A stretch of DNA of 58,633 nucleotides from contig NZ_CAMYIC010000008.1 of NCBI RefSeq assembly GCF_947258355.1, forward strand, positions 1-58,633, written 5' to 3'. The notes beneath the pieces were generated by a model. That model did no database searches. It worked only from the letters and a program-made list of their open reading frames with translations, and was not told where the DNA came from. Shown here piece by piece: positions 45,599 through 54,813 of this stretch. Made by a program: the position numbers and the translations under genes. Every line of letters starts with the position of its first letter. The first letter of the stretch is position 1. The DNA comes from an uncultured Allomuricauda sp. (GTDB lineage: Bacteria > Bacteroidota > Bacteroidia > Flavobacteriales > Flavobacteriaceae).

Positions 45599-47215
45599 TC
45601 ATCCAACCATTTCTGGTTGTATGTTCCAATTTTCGTTGGCCAAGAGCACTTTATCAAAGTCGACTCCTTCAATCGGTTTTAAAGCTTGTGCAGCTGGGTC
45701 CCATTCAATTTTCCTTCCCAACTTCCAGGATAATCCTGCCATGTGTGCAGAAATGGCCTCTTCAAACCCTTCCCTGATACCACAACTCACTTTTCCACCG
45801 TTTTTGATCACGCTCAACCACTCTCGCATATGCAAGAAGGTAGAATCTACTCGAACACCATCAATATAGGTCCACATCAGCCCTTTGTCCGCAAAGTACT
45901 GCGATGTTGCCGAGGATACGGCATCTGTTGCATTTGCTGCTGGGTCATATTGATAGATAGGCACATTGGGTCTCATTTTTTCAGCTTCCAACATTTCGGA
46001 GTATCGGGTGGATGCACCATCGGGCCAGACAGTCAATCTGTTGCCCAGTTCCATGGTAGCATCGTGCCCCATTAAAATGGTAGGTCTGCTGAACCCATTC
46101 CCCAAAGTGGCACTATAACAAAAGGTCATTCCATTTTCTTTGCCTTTAGCCTGGCTACTTCCTGTGCTGAAATCAGGAAACTCCATGTTCACCTGAATCA
46201 CATCGGGCACATTACGTCCATCGTTATGCGTGTAAATTCCGCCTGAAGAAATTACAGATGCTGGAATTCCCATATTTAATACACAGTTCAAGCGATCATA
46301 ATCGTGGGACAATAAATCCCCGGAAAGGCCCGAACCATAGGACCACCATTTACGCCATCTGAAAAAATGGTTTTTATTGAATGGTACTTGTGGTGCAGAT
46401 CCCAAAAATTGCTCCCAATCTATAGTTTCAGGACTGGCTTTTTCATGGATATCATAGTTCCAGGCACCGTTGTCATCGTTCCTGTTGGTATTTGTTTGAA
46501 TCAACGATACATGACCCAGAGTTCCTTTGTCCACAATATCACGGGCCGTACTAAAACTTAAAGTTTGCCTATGTTGGTGACCCACTGCAAAAACCGCATC
46601 GGAATTTTCTGCAGCATCGCGCAATGTATAGGTCTCGGCAACCGTGTGTGTCATTGGTTTTTCCACATATACGTGAACATTGTTGTTCAATGCTTCAATG
46701 GACATAGGCGCATGCCAGTGGTCTGGTGTTGCAATCACCACTGCATCCACTTCACCACTTTGAATCATATCCTTATAGGTCAAATACCTTTTGATCTTAT
46801 TGTCATCCGTAGAAAACGAATTGATGAATTTCTCAGCTCGTACATCAAACACATCACATATCCCTACCAATTTTACATTGAGTCGCTCTTGAGCCTCAAA
46901 ATCCTCCAACCTCTTATTGTTGGGGTCTTCTTCAGCGGCCAAACGCATCTCCTCTTTCCATTCATCCGTTGCAAAGCCCAACGCCCTGGTCAATTGTTCT
47001 CCACGAATTCCAAATCCAATGACCCCGATTCTTACCGGGTCTCCCCCTATTCCGGGCACTGCAGGTGGCAATGATGGCTTTATATTCAGTTGTTCCAATA
47101 TTTCCGAGCGTTTTTTTCTGGACCCAACAGAGGTCGCAGCTCCAGCCCACCATACCGCTCCAAGTATGGGCAGGCCTCCCAATCCTATTAAAAGGTCTCT
47201 TCTAGTCCATTTCAT
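45599..47215 (-). CDS. Gfo/Idh/MocA family oxidoreductase, Tat-exported
   Basis: 538 residues. A twin-arginine signal (MKWTRRDLLIGLGGLPILGA) suggests export of the folded protein with its cofactor. The Rossmann domain has VRIGVIGFGIRGEQLTRALG, then VVIATPDHWHAPMSIEAL and VYVEKPMTHTVAE with the catalytic lysine. Family members are NAD(P)-dependent sugar or inositol dehydrogenases; exported ones in Bacteroidota act on glycans such as blood-group sugars. Substrate unknown. The ATG overlaps the DoxX gene's stop by 4 nt. Confidence 0.88.
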   Translation of the reverse strand: MKWTRRDLLIGLGGLPILGAVWWAGAATSVGSRKKRSEILEQLNIKPSLPPAVPGIGGDPVRIGVIGFGIRGEQLTRALGFATDEWKEEMRLAAEEDPNNKRLEDFEAQERLNVKLVGICDVFDVRAEKFINSFSTDDNKIKRYLTYKDMIQSGEVDAVVIATPDHWHAPMSIEALNNNVHVYVEKPMTHTVAETYTLRDAAENSDAVFAVGHQHRQTLSFSTARDIVDKGTLGHVSLIQTNTNRNDDNGAWNYDIHEKASPETIDWEQFLGSAPQVPFNKNHFFRWRKWWSYGSGLSGDLLSHDYDRLNCVLNMGIPASVISSGGIYTHNDGRNVPDVIQVNMEFPDFSTGSSQAKGKENGMTFCYSATLGNGFSRPTILMGHDATMELGNRLTVWPDGASTRYSEMLEAEKMRPNVPIYQYDPAANATDAVSSATSQYFADKGLMWTYIDGVRVDSTFLHMREWLSVIKNGGKVSCGIREGFEEAISAHMAGLSWKLGRKIEWDPAAQALKPIEGVDFDKVLLANENWNIQPEMVG

Positions 47216-47691
47216 TGTTCTTGAATTTTAAGTTTATTCTTTCTAAGGTAGTCCAAGCCGAAGTATGCCCCTGTAGGCAATTGATAGATTACAATACATG
47301 CCACCAGCTCAATCAAATTTTTATTGACGAACCAATAGTTTCCTTCCACGTTCATTTGGGTTAGGCCTGGGAACGGTGGGTGGGCAAAAAAATACAATGC
47401 CAAAAGTCCAATTCCCACGATGGCACCGATTCGCTCAAAAATTCCAAGGGTAAAGGTCACGCCGACAACCATAAGTGCTATAATATTCAGGGTATCCACC
47501 CAACCTATGGTCGCATCGCCTATCAACATGGTAAAAAACCATTCAAAAGGTCCTTGTGCGGTCGCCAAATACCCGAATGATGTCCACTCGGGATTGTACA
47601 TCTTAACCACACCTTCAAATAAAAAGTGCCACCCGATAAAAATGCGAAGCAGGGTAACACTTGCTTTTAGTTTATTCTGATTTTGGTTCAT
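47212..47691 (-). CDS. DoxX family membrane protein
   Basis: 159 residues with four membrane helices (around 8-30, 62-83, 86-106 and 125-145) and the DoxX opening LLRIFIGWHFLFEGVVKMYN. DoxX-like proteins are small quinone-linked or redox-associated membrane proteins; those in Bacteroidota are often beside oxidoreductases. It is cotranscribed with a Tat-exported Gfo/Idh/MocA dehydrogenase, so it may accept its electrons or act as an anchor. The promoter has a CRP/FNR-type operator with an 80-nt leader. Confidence 0.8.
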   Translation of the reverse strand: MNQNQNKLKASVTLLRIFIGWHFLFEGVVKMYNPEWTSFGYLATAQGPFEWFFTMLIGDATIGWVDTLNIIALMVVGVTFTLGIFERIGAIVGIGLLALYFFAHPPFPGLTQMNVEGNYWFVNKNLIELVACIVIYQLPTGAYFGLDYLRKNKLKIQEQ

Positions 47692-48046
47692 AGTTTTTAT
47701 AGTTAATTGTAATATTTCCTTGATTTCTGTAAGTGTTAACAGAAGAATTAGTGCTCAGTTTCTTTTTGAAGTACTAAAAGTACCTAACAGTAATTCCAAA
47801 TACCATGACCAATGTCAGTTTTTAGAAGTCTGGATATGAGGCCTCCATGCATGCATACAACAAGTGAAATCCAAAATTCTCAGGGGTTACCACAATGAAG
47901 GATTGACCAATATGGCATCTGAATTTTAGAAATATCGCTATGATCATAGCCTCATTTTTTGAAATTGGTTTTTATTCCAAAATACTTTTCCCGACTGCTT
48001 TTTTTTGATGAAGTTAATCGAACCAAACCATATTTGAAGAAGGCTT
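47692..48046. other. Divergent intergenic region with two promoters
   Basis: No gene is seen. It holds the DoxX promoter with its CRP/FNR-type operator, and on the + strand TTG at 47959-47961 with TACTTTTC at 47983-47990 (21-nt spacer), a plausible housekeeping promoter for the fusion gene. The palindrome ATGCATGCAT lies near 47847. Confidence 0.5.
47777..47819 (-). promoter_or_regulatory. CRP/FNR-type operator and -7 box of the DoxX operon
   Basis: TGACCAATGTCA at 47808-47819 fits TGA-N6-TCA. The complement of 47777-47784 reads TACTTTTA, a -7 box with final A. The centres are exactly 33 bp apart. No -7 box lies at this distance on the other strand. Confidence 0.6.
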
Positions 48047-50629
48047 GTGAGTCATTTTGAAGCGGATATCAACTATCTGAAAAAACAGTTTCCCAACGGA
48101 ACCATTTCGGTATACGAAAAGGGTCACGTTATTTGTAATATACACACCAAAGTACACACCTTCAGATGGTTGCTCCAAGGCACCTTCGACTATTATACCA
48201 CAACCAAAGACCCCGAAGAGGAGGTGCTGGTCTGCCAAATTTCGGAGCCTATGAGCACCTTGGGCCTCAATGGGCTCAATGATCGAAAAAGATATACGTA
48301 CAAAATCGTGGTGGCTTCCGAGCAGGCCAGTTTTTTTGAGGTACCTATTGAGGAAGTGATCCATCATTTAATAAATGACAAAAACAATCAAACCCTTGCT
48401 CAGGTAAGCCGCTCGTTGTACCATCAACTGCGGCAAGCACTTTTAAAACAGACCGATTTGCTGCAAGCGGCACGTTATAGTCCCCTGCTAAATGACCGCG
48501 AATTTTTTATGGGCCCCGATACCGAACAGGCCGAAGTGGTCTCGTTGATGCGTCGTTCCCCTTTCTTGGATTATTTTGATGACCAACAACTGTCCCAAAT
48601 CGCCTCCATCGCCGAGAGGAGGGAGTATGAACCTGACGAAGTGCTTTACATTCAAGATAGGCTTACCAACGGACTCTTTATTTTGATCCATGGTGAAGTA
48701 GCCATCAAACGTCTGGAGGGTAACATTGAGATTCGTCAGCGGTCCATCAACAATCCAGGCTTTATTTTTGGTTGGTCCTGCGCTATGGGAGAAAAGGATA
48801 TTTGCTCCGCTGTCACTACCCAGAAAACTTCCATATATTTTATCCATCAAAAGGACTTGCTACAACTGCTGGACAAATGTTCCGTTTTCGCACACAACTT
48901 TTTTATGCGGCTGTTATGGTTAATGGGGAATCAAATCAATGCGGCCTTCGTTCGCTATTTAGGACTTTTGGGCAAGCATAATCTACAGGCCGTGTATCAA
49001 TTGATCGAGAACAATAAATCGCGATTGTCCCTTTCCTCACCATTGCATCAGGTCGGACATTTGTTGTCCAACACCAACACCAAACAATTGGGGTACGATG
49101 CTTTGTCCAAACTCATTAAACATGGTTCTCATCTAGAACGCCATATCGCTTCTCTAAGTTTGGAACTGCTGCAAGAGGATATGCAGGAACTCAAATTCCT
49201 TAAACGACTCCAAAAAATCTATGAAAATGTAGCGGAAAATAAAGGCGAACCGGGAAACGACATCAGAAAATCCTGTGCTTCAGCAACCAAGCAAGCATTT
49301 GAACACGTGCAACACCACATAGATGGGTTGGACAACCTTCCTGATGAAAGTGGATGTATCTTCATATACAACCATCTTTTCAATCATCCATTTTATACGC
49401 TCAACAACAAATTTCAAATTACACTGGATTCCCATTTTATCAGTGCCAAAATCTTAGACGAAAAATACAGTGATCCTGGTATTCGAACGGTAAGGATCGG
49501 TCGTGGTCAAGAATATGGACATCAGAACTATTACAACAAATTGGGATACATCAATGTATTTACCAAAGAATCCGAAAAGGTGGATAAAAGGAGCAAAAAA
49601 GAAACCCGAAGCATATTTTATCGCACAGCAGCTGAATATTTACAAAACGGCCACAATTTGGTCATTAGTCCAGAAGGGACATCCTACTCTACCGAAGAAT
49701 CACCAGGGCCTTTTAAAATGGGAGTTTTTAAACTGGCCCAATCCATGGAAAATGAACCGTACATTGTGCCCATTGTACTAGCAAATTTTGACAGGCGTAT
49801 TTCCGTCGGCCTTTTTTACTGTAAGATTCACCAACCTTTTAAACTGAGTGAAAAATTATCGGAGACGGATAGTAATCTGTACGATTTTGTAAAGGGTTAT
49901 CAACATACCTATGCAGGGTATGTGGAGGATGCAAGAAGACAGGCCGAGGAACTTTACATGAAACCTGCACCAATGGTAATGGAGGAGCCGCCGGAAATAT
50001 GGCGTAACGAGATAAAGCGACTTAAAAGGCGTGTTCGTACTCTGGAAAACCAAAACGACCTGATCATATTTTATGGAAGTTCCTCCGTACGTCTTTGGGT
50101 GGGCATGAAAAAGGATTTGGCCCCCTTTAATGTGCTCAATTTAGGGTTTGGCGGGTCTACCTATGCCTGGTGCATTCATTATTTTGATGAAATCTTCAAT
50201 GGAGCAGAACCCAAGAAGATTGTACTCTACGCCGGGGAAAATGACCTAGCACAGGGAAAGTCTCCACAAGAGGTTTTGAACGACTGTAACAGACTCGTTC
50301 AAATGATCTTTAAAAAATATCCCGATGTAGAACTGGCCTTTGTAAGCTTGAAACCAAGTTTGGAACGAGAAGAAATGATTCCACTGATCATTGAGACCAA
50401 CCTATTATTGTCCAAATATGTAATTGGAGAACTCAATGCACAATTCGTCAATGTTTTTGGGCAAATGATTACTGCGGACAACCGTCCGAAACCCGAACTC
50501 TATATGTCCGACGGCTTACACCTAAACAAAAAAGGATATGCCATCTGGAGCGATGTGATCAAAACAGCCTTGCTCTCCGCCGAGAACCCTTTGGAAAAAG
50601 AGTCGATTGACTTGGCCACCAAGGCTTAA
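48047..50629 (+). CDS. Fusion: two cNMP-binding-like domains, acyltransferase, SGNH hydrolase
   Basis: 860 residues, GTG start after AGAAGG; an in-frame stop lies just upstream. Domains in order: a degenerate cyclic-nucleotide-binding-like domain (about 15-110), a clearer one (about 155-290; DEVLYIQDRLTNGLFILIHG), a helical linker, a PlsC-like acyltransferase (about 400-620) with NHLFNHPF in place of NHxxxxD and ISPEGTSYSTEE as the glycerol-phosphate site, then an SGNH/GDSL hydrolase (about 670-850) with YGSSSVRLW, NLGFGGST, AGENDL and DGLHLN. No helix-turn-helix, signal peptide or membrane helix is seen. The order suggests lipid acyl transfer or remodelling gated by a nucleotide. The acyltransferase may be inactive if the aspartate of NHxxxxD is needed. 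Confidence 0.8.
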   Translation: MSHFEADINYLKKQFPNGTISVYEKGHVICNIHTKVHTFRWLLQGTFDYYTTTKDPEEEVLVCQISEPMSTLGLNGLNDRKRYTYKIVVASEQASFFEVPIEEVIHHLINDKNNQTLAQVSRSLYHQLRQALLKQTDLLQAARYSPLLNDREFFMGPDTEQAEVVSLMRRSPFLDYFDDQQLSQIASIAERREYEPDEVLYIQDRLTNGLFILIHGEVAIKRLEGNIEIRQRSINNPGFIFGWSCAMGEKDICSAVTTQKTSIYFIHQKDLLQLLDKCSVFAHNFFMRLLWLMGNQINAAFVRYLGLLGKHNLQAVYQLIENNKSRLSLSSPLHQVGHLLSNTNTKQLGYDALSKLIKHGSHLERHIASLSLELLQEDMQELKFLKRLQKIYENVAENKGEPGNDIRKSCASATKQAFEHVQHHIDGLDNLPDESGCIFIYNHLFNHPFYTLNNKFQITLDSHFISAKILDEKYSDPGIRTVRIGRGQEYGHQNYYNKLGYINVFTKESEKVDKRSKKETRSIFYRTAAEYLQNGHNLVISPEGTSYSTEESPGPFKMGVFKLAQSMENEPYIVPIVLANFDRRISVGLFYCKIHQPFKLSEKLSETDSNLYDFVKGYQHTYAGYVEDARRQAEELYMKPAPMVMEEPPEIWRNEIKRLKRRVRTLENQNDLIIFYGSSSVRLWVGMKKDLAPFNVLNLGFGGSTYAWCIHYFDEIFNGAEPKKIVLYAGENDLAQGKSPQEVLNDCNRLVQMIFKKYPDVELAFVSLKPSLEREEMIPLIIETNLLLSKYVIGELNAQFVNVFGQMITADNRPKPELYMSDGLHLNKKGYAIWSDVIKTALLSAENPLEKESIDLATKA

Positions 50630-51927
50630 GCAGGTTCCCCGAATAAATCGTAATCGGAAGCATCGGTAATCTTGATGTTCACAAAATCCCCGATTTTCAC
50701 GTAATGTTTGGTAGCATCAATCAATACTTCGTTGTCCACATCGGGAGAATCGAACTCGGTACGGCCCACAAAGTGGTTCCCTTCTTTTCTGTCGATAATA
50801 CATCGGAAGGTTTCACCGATTTTTTGTTGATTCAGTTCCCAAGAAATCTGTGATTGGATTTCCATAATGATGTTCGCGCGTTCTTGCTTCACTTCTTCGG
50901 GAACATCATCCTCCAAATTGTACGCGTGCGTATTCTCTTCGTGGCTATAGGTGAAACAGCCCAAACGCTCAAAACGCATATCCTGGACCCATTGTTTCAA
51001 GGTCTCAAAATCTTCCTCGGTTTCTCCTGGATAACCCACAATCAAGGTAGTCCGGATGGCCATTTCAGGTACAGCTTCCCTAAAGTCCTTCAACAATTTG
51101 GTGGTCTTGGCCTGTGTTGTGCCACGTCTCATACTTTTAAGTATGGAATCGGATATGTGTTGTAGGGGAATATCAATGTAATTACAGATTTTGGGCTCGT
51201 TGCGCATCACCTGTAGCACATCCATTGGAAATCCTGTAGGGAAAGCGTAGTGCAATCGAATCCATTCAATGCCCTCCACCTTGGCCAAGGCTTGCAGGAG
51301 TTCGGCCAGATTTCTTTTTTTGTACAGGTCAAGACCATAGTAAGTAAGGTCCTGTGCAATCAAAATGAGTTCTTTCACCCCATTGGCAGCCAATTTTTCA
51401 GCTTCAGCCACCAAATCTTCTATAGGTGTGCTTCGGTGCTTTCCACGCATCAAGGGAATGGCGCAGAAAGAACAAGGACGATCACATCCTTCGGCTATTT
51501 TAAGGTATGCGTAATTTTTGGGCGTAGTGGTCAAACGTTCACCTATAAGCTCGTGTTTGTAATCCGCTCCAAGTGCCTTCAGCAAATTTGGAAGATCACT
51601 GGTACCAAAATATTCGTCTACATTGGGAATCTCCTTCTCCAAATCCGGTTTGTAGCGCTCGCTCAAACAACCTGTCACAAAAACCTTGTCCACATCTCCG
51701 GCTTCTTTGCGCTGCACATAGTCCAAAATAGTGTTGACACTTTCTTCCTTTGCATTGGCAATAAATCCGCAGGTGTTGATCACCACCACATTGCCTTCCT
51801 CCTCATGTGCTACCTCTTTGTTGTTGGCCCGTAACTGTCCCATCAACACTTCCGAGTCGTAGACGTTCTTGCTGCAACCCAAGGTCACCACATTGATTTT
51901 GTTCTTTTTGAGCGATTTTGTACGCAT
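50626..51927 (-). CDS. rimO: Ribosomal protein S12 methylthiotransferase
   Basis: 433 residues. RimO methylthiolates an aspartate of ribosomal protein S12. Seen: N-terminal MTTase cysteines (VTLGCSKNVYDSEV, VINTCGFI, VTGCLSERY) for one [4Fe-4S] cluster, the radical-SAM CxxxCxxC (EGCDRPCSFCAIPLMRGK) for the second, and a C-terminal TRAM-like domain ending DASDYDLFG. The ATG at 51927 (MRTKSLKKNK) is preferred over the opening at 51963; a -7 box (complement of 51947-51954, TATTTTTG) lies 20 nt before it. Confidence 0.95.
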   Translation of the reverse strand: MRTKSLKKNKINVVTLGCSKNVYDSEVLMGQLRANNKEVAHEEEGNVVVINTCGFIANAKEESVNTILDYVQRKEAGDVDKVFVTGCLSERYKPDLEKEIPNVDEYFGTSDLPNLLKALGADYKHELIGERLTTTPKNYAYLKIAEGCDRPCSFCAIPLMRGKHRSTPIEDLVAEAEKLAANGVKELILIAQDLTYYGLDLYKKRNLAELLQALAKVEGIEWIRLHYAFPTGFPMDVLQVMRNEPKICNYIDIPLQHISDSILKSMRRGTTQAKTTKLLKDFREAVPEMAIRTTLIVGYPGETEEDFETLKQWVQDMRFERLGCFTYSHEENTHAYNLEDDVPEEVKQERANIIMEIQSQISWELNQQKIGETFRCIIDRKEGNHFVGRTEFDSPDVDNEVLIDATKHYVKIGDFVNIKITDASDYDLFGEPA

Positions 51928-51946
51928 AGTTCCTTTAAATGGAGTG

Positions 51947-51954
51947 CAAAAATA
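51947..51954 (-). promoter_or_regulatory. -7 box of rimO
   Basis: The complement reads TATTTTTG, a perfect TAnnTTTG box. It supports the start at 51927. Confidence 0.5.
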
Positions 51955-52054
51955 CAATAACACAAGGCATTACATCGAATTGACTGCATATTTTTAGTAC
52001 TTCCACGTTAAACTATTGGTTCCTGTTGTAGTCAAAACTCTAAATGTCAGCACA

Positions 52055-53149
52055 ATGAAACACTTCTTTTCACCATTTCTTTTAAGTCTGTTCTTGGTTT
52101 TAGGTTGCTCCTCAGAGAATGAAATAACTGAAATTTTACCAGAACCTGAACCAGAGGAGAGTCAATTATATTTTCCACCTTCGGGAACCTCCGACTGGGA
52201 GACTGTTTCCCCATCGGATTTGGATTGGAACACAGATGCGGAACAAGCGCTCTATGATCTATTGGAAGAAAAATCCTCCAAGGCCTTTATTATTTTGAAA
52301 GATGGAAAAATAGCCGTGGAATGGTATTTTGATGATCATAACCAGAATACAAGCTGGTACTGGGCATCTGCAGGAAAAACGTTGACAGCTTTCACCGTGG
52401 GCTTGGCACAGGAAGAAGAATTGCTGAGTATTGAGGATACATCATCCGATTATTTAGGGGAAGGATGGACGAACTTAACCTTAGATAAAGAGAATCTTAT
52501 TACCATTTGGCATCAATTAACCATGACCACTGGCATGGATGATACGGAGTTTGATTGCGTAACCCCGGATTGCCTAACCTATTTGGCGGATGCTGGTAAC
52601 CGCTGGGCTTACCACAATGGACCTTATACTCTTTTGCAAAGTGTGGTTGCCAAAGCAGCCGATATGGAGTGGAGCGATTATTTTAACAATCGACTACGCG
52701 ATAAAATAGGCATGAACGGTTTTTGGATCACCACAAGTGGTACCAACAATGTTTATTTTAGTACAGCACGTAGCATGGCAAGATTTGGGCTTTTAAACTT
52801 GAACAATGGCATTTGGGATGGGGAAACCATTTTGTCGGACACAAATTATTTGAACGCAATGAAGAGCAGCTCTCAAGACTTGAACAAGTCTTATGGGTAT
52901 TTATGGTGGCTAAATGGAAAAGAGAGTTATCGAGGTCCTGGTCTTCAAATTGAATTCCCAGGGATGTTGATCCCCAATGCACCCAATGACATGTACGCTG
53001 GATTGGGCAAAAACGACCAGAAACTGTACATCGTTCCCAGTCAAAACCTTGTGGTGGTAAGGATGGGAGAAGATGCCGGGGAAAACTCACTTGGTCTGTC
53101 CAGTTTTGACAACCAACTTTGGGAAAAACTCAATGCCTTTATCGATTAA
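52055..53149 (+). CDS. Class C beta-lactamase-like serine hydrolase, lipoprotein
   Basis: 364 residues from ATG 52055. Lipoprotein signal (FLVLGCSSENE), acidic linker, then the class C/esterase-like fold: SxxK as SAGK near residue 105 (WYWASAGKTLTAF), YxN as YHNGPYTLL near residue 186, and a C-terminal LYIVPSQNLVVVRMGEDAGE region. Such proteins are commonly esterases or D-aminopeptidases, not resistance enzymes. It lies on the opposite strand between rimO and the amidase gene, overlapping the amidase by 4 nt at their stops. Confidence 0.82.
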   Translation: MKHFFSPFLLSLFLVLGCSSENEITEILPEPEPEESQLYFPPSGTSDWETVSPSDLDWNTDAEQALYDLLEEKSSKAFIILKDGKIAVEWYFDDHNQNTSWYWASAGKTLTAFTVGLAQEEELLSIEDTSSDYLGEGWTNLTLDKENLITIWHQLTMTTGMDDTEFDCVTPDCLTYLADAGNRWAYHNGPYTLLQSVVAKAADMEWSDYFNNRLRDKIGMNGFWITTSGTNNVYFSTARSMARFGLLNLNNGIWDGETILSDTNYLNAMKSSSQDLNKSYGYLWWLNGKESYRGPGLQIEFPGMLIPNAPNDMYAGLGKNDQKLYIVPSQNLVVVRMGEDAGENSLGLSSFDNQLWEKLNAFID

Positions 53150-54807
53150 TCTTGATATCCCACAGGAATTTTACGAGCCTTGGTCAATTCTTCAAAAGCT
53201 TTACCGATGCGTAGCAATTGTGCTTCGGAAAATGGTTTTCCGATAAAAGTCAAACCTTCAGGCTCACCATCAGTTTTGTATCCCATTGGTACCGTCAAAG
53301 CCGGGTATTCCGCCACGGCAGCATATCCTGCATGGTAATTGTTTATGCTCAATACGGCATCAAGATCGTTTTCTTCCATAATCTTGAAAAAGGCTCTTCC
53401 GGATTCTTTTAGGTTCTCCTTTATTTTTTCAAATTGTTCCGCTGTGGTCGAGTCGGTCAAAATGCCATCGAAGCGTGCCTGTCCATAAGGTATCCGAACC
53501 AAGGAATCTTGCTGGTTGAAAGCAACCACATCTGACACGGATTCCACTTTTACGGCATCCCTATCTTTTACCTGAGACCTTAAATAAGCGGGCAAGTCCT
53601 GCTCCATATCCAAATTCAGCAAGGTTAAAAAGCCTTCTAAAGGAATGTTTTCAGATTCAAATTCAACAATTTGCGCCCTAGCTTTTTGTAATACCTGAAC
53701 ATTTTTTGCATAAATACTATCCTCCGCCATCAAGTTTGTCATCACACCTAGTCGGATATCGGAAAGTGATGCAGCATTCATGCCGGCAGATAATACCGCT
53801 TGCTGTGATCCTACCGATTTATAATCGGCTTCATCCTTCCCTAACATCGCATCCAATAGAATGGTATTGTCCGTCACATTTTTAGTCATGGGACCAGGGG
53901 TATCCAAAGTGCTGGATATAGGCACAATTCCTGTTCTGCTCAGCAAGCCAATGGTCGGCTTTAGCCCCACTACGGAATTTTGGCTGGATGGTGAAAGTAT
54001 GGAACCCGAAGTTTCGGTACCGACCGCACCAACAGCATAATTCGCTGCAGTGGATGTACCGCTGCCTGCACTGGATCCTCCTGTATCCAAAATCCTTCTT
54101 CCATAGGGGTTCAAAGTCTGTCCACCCACAGCGCTTTGACCATTTGGGCAAACCCCACATATAAAATTGGCCCACTCGCTCAAATTCGCTTTACCTAAAA
54201 TAAGTGCTCCTTTTTGTTTTAATCGTTCCACAATAAAGGCATCATCGGTCTGATTGTCCATCAGTGCGATAGCCCCTGCTGTGGTCTTCATTTCCTCGGT
54301 TCCAATGTTATCTTTTAATAAAATGGGCATGCCATAAATAGGGTGGTGGGTCTCCTTGCTTTCATCCAGCTGACGAGCCTCTTCGAGTACATTGGGATTC
54401 AACGCAATAATGGTATTGAGGGTAGTATTATTGGGTAGTTCGTACTTGTAAATTCGATACAGATAAAAAAGTGCCAAATCTTCATAGGTAAAAGTACCTT
54501 GATCAATATGGTTTTGAATGGTCGGGATATCTTGCTCCAATACCAACGGTTTCATCTTTTCGTATTGTGCTTCGGAAAACTGGGAAACCTCATCGTAAAG
54601 TGGTAAAAACACCTCATTCTTGTCCAACACCTTACTTTGAATGAATTTATAACGCATCCGTCTGTTCTCATTGTCAGCACTGGCCGCCACCTCGGCTGAA
54701 TCGTTATAGGGTGTCCAAAGTACAATTTCTTCCTTGGGTTCCGCATCTTTTTGTTTGCATGAAATAAATCCTATCAGTAAAAAAGCAAGTAATAAGTATT
54801 TATACAT
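53146..54807 (-). CDS. Amidase-signature family amidase, lipoprotein
   Basis: 553 residues with a lipoprotein signal (LIGFISCKQK). The amidase signature is present: catalytic lysine in ILLKDNIGT, glycine/serine-rich GGSSAGSGTSTAANYAVGAV with the cis-serine and nucleophile, and VGTETSGSILSPSSQNSVVG. These Ser-cisSer-Lys enzymes hydrolyse amides; many are broad. It follows ftsY by 6 nt, so it is probably cotranscribed. Confidence 0.88.
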   Translation of the reverse strand: MYKYLLLAFLLIGFISCKQKDAEPKEEIVLWTPYNDSAEVAASADNENRRMRYKFIQSKVLDKNEVFLPLYDEVSQFSEAQYEKMKPLVLEQDIPTIQNHIDQGTFTYEDLALFYLYRIYKYELPNNTTLNTIIALNPNVLEEARQLDESKETHHPIYGMPILLKDNIGTEEMKTTAGAIALMDNQTDDAFIVERLKQKGALILGKANLSEWANFICGVCPNGQSAVGGQTLNPYGRRILDTGGSSAGSGTSTAANYAVGAVGTETSGSILSPSSQNSVVGLKPTIGLLSRTGIVPISSTLDTPGPMTKNVTDNTILLDAMLGKDEADYKSVGSQQAVLSAGMNAASLSDIRLGVMTNLMAEDSIYAKNVQVLQKARAQIVEFESENIPLEGFLTLLNLDMEQDLPAYLRSQVKDRDAVKVESVSDVVAFNQQDSLVRIPYGQARFDGILTDSTTAEQFEKIKENLKESGRAFFKIMEENDLDAVLSINNYHAGYAAVAEYPALTVPMGYKTDGEPEGLTFIGKPFSEAQLLRIGKAFEELTKARKIPVGYQD

Positions 54808-54813
54808 AGTACT

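Noticed and set aside
48047..48900. The cNMP-binding fusion protein as the regulator of the TGACC...ATCA sites
   Set aside because: It has no DNA-binding helix-turn-helix; its domains continue into an acyltransferase and a hydrolase.
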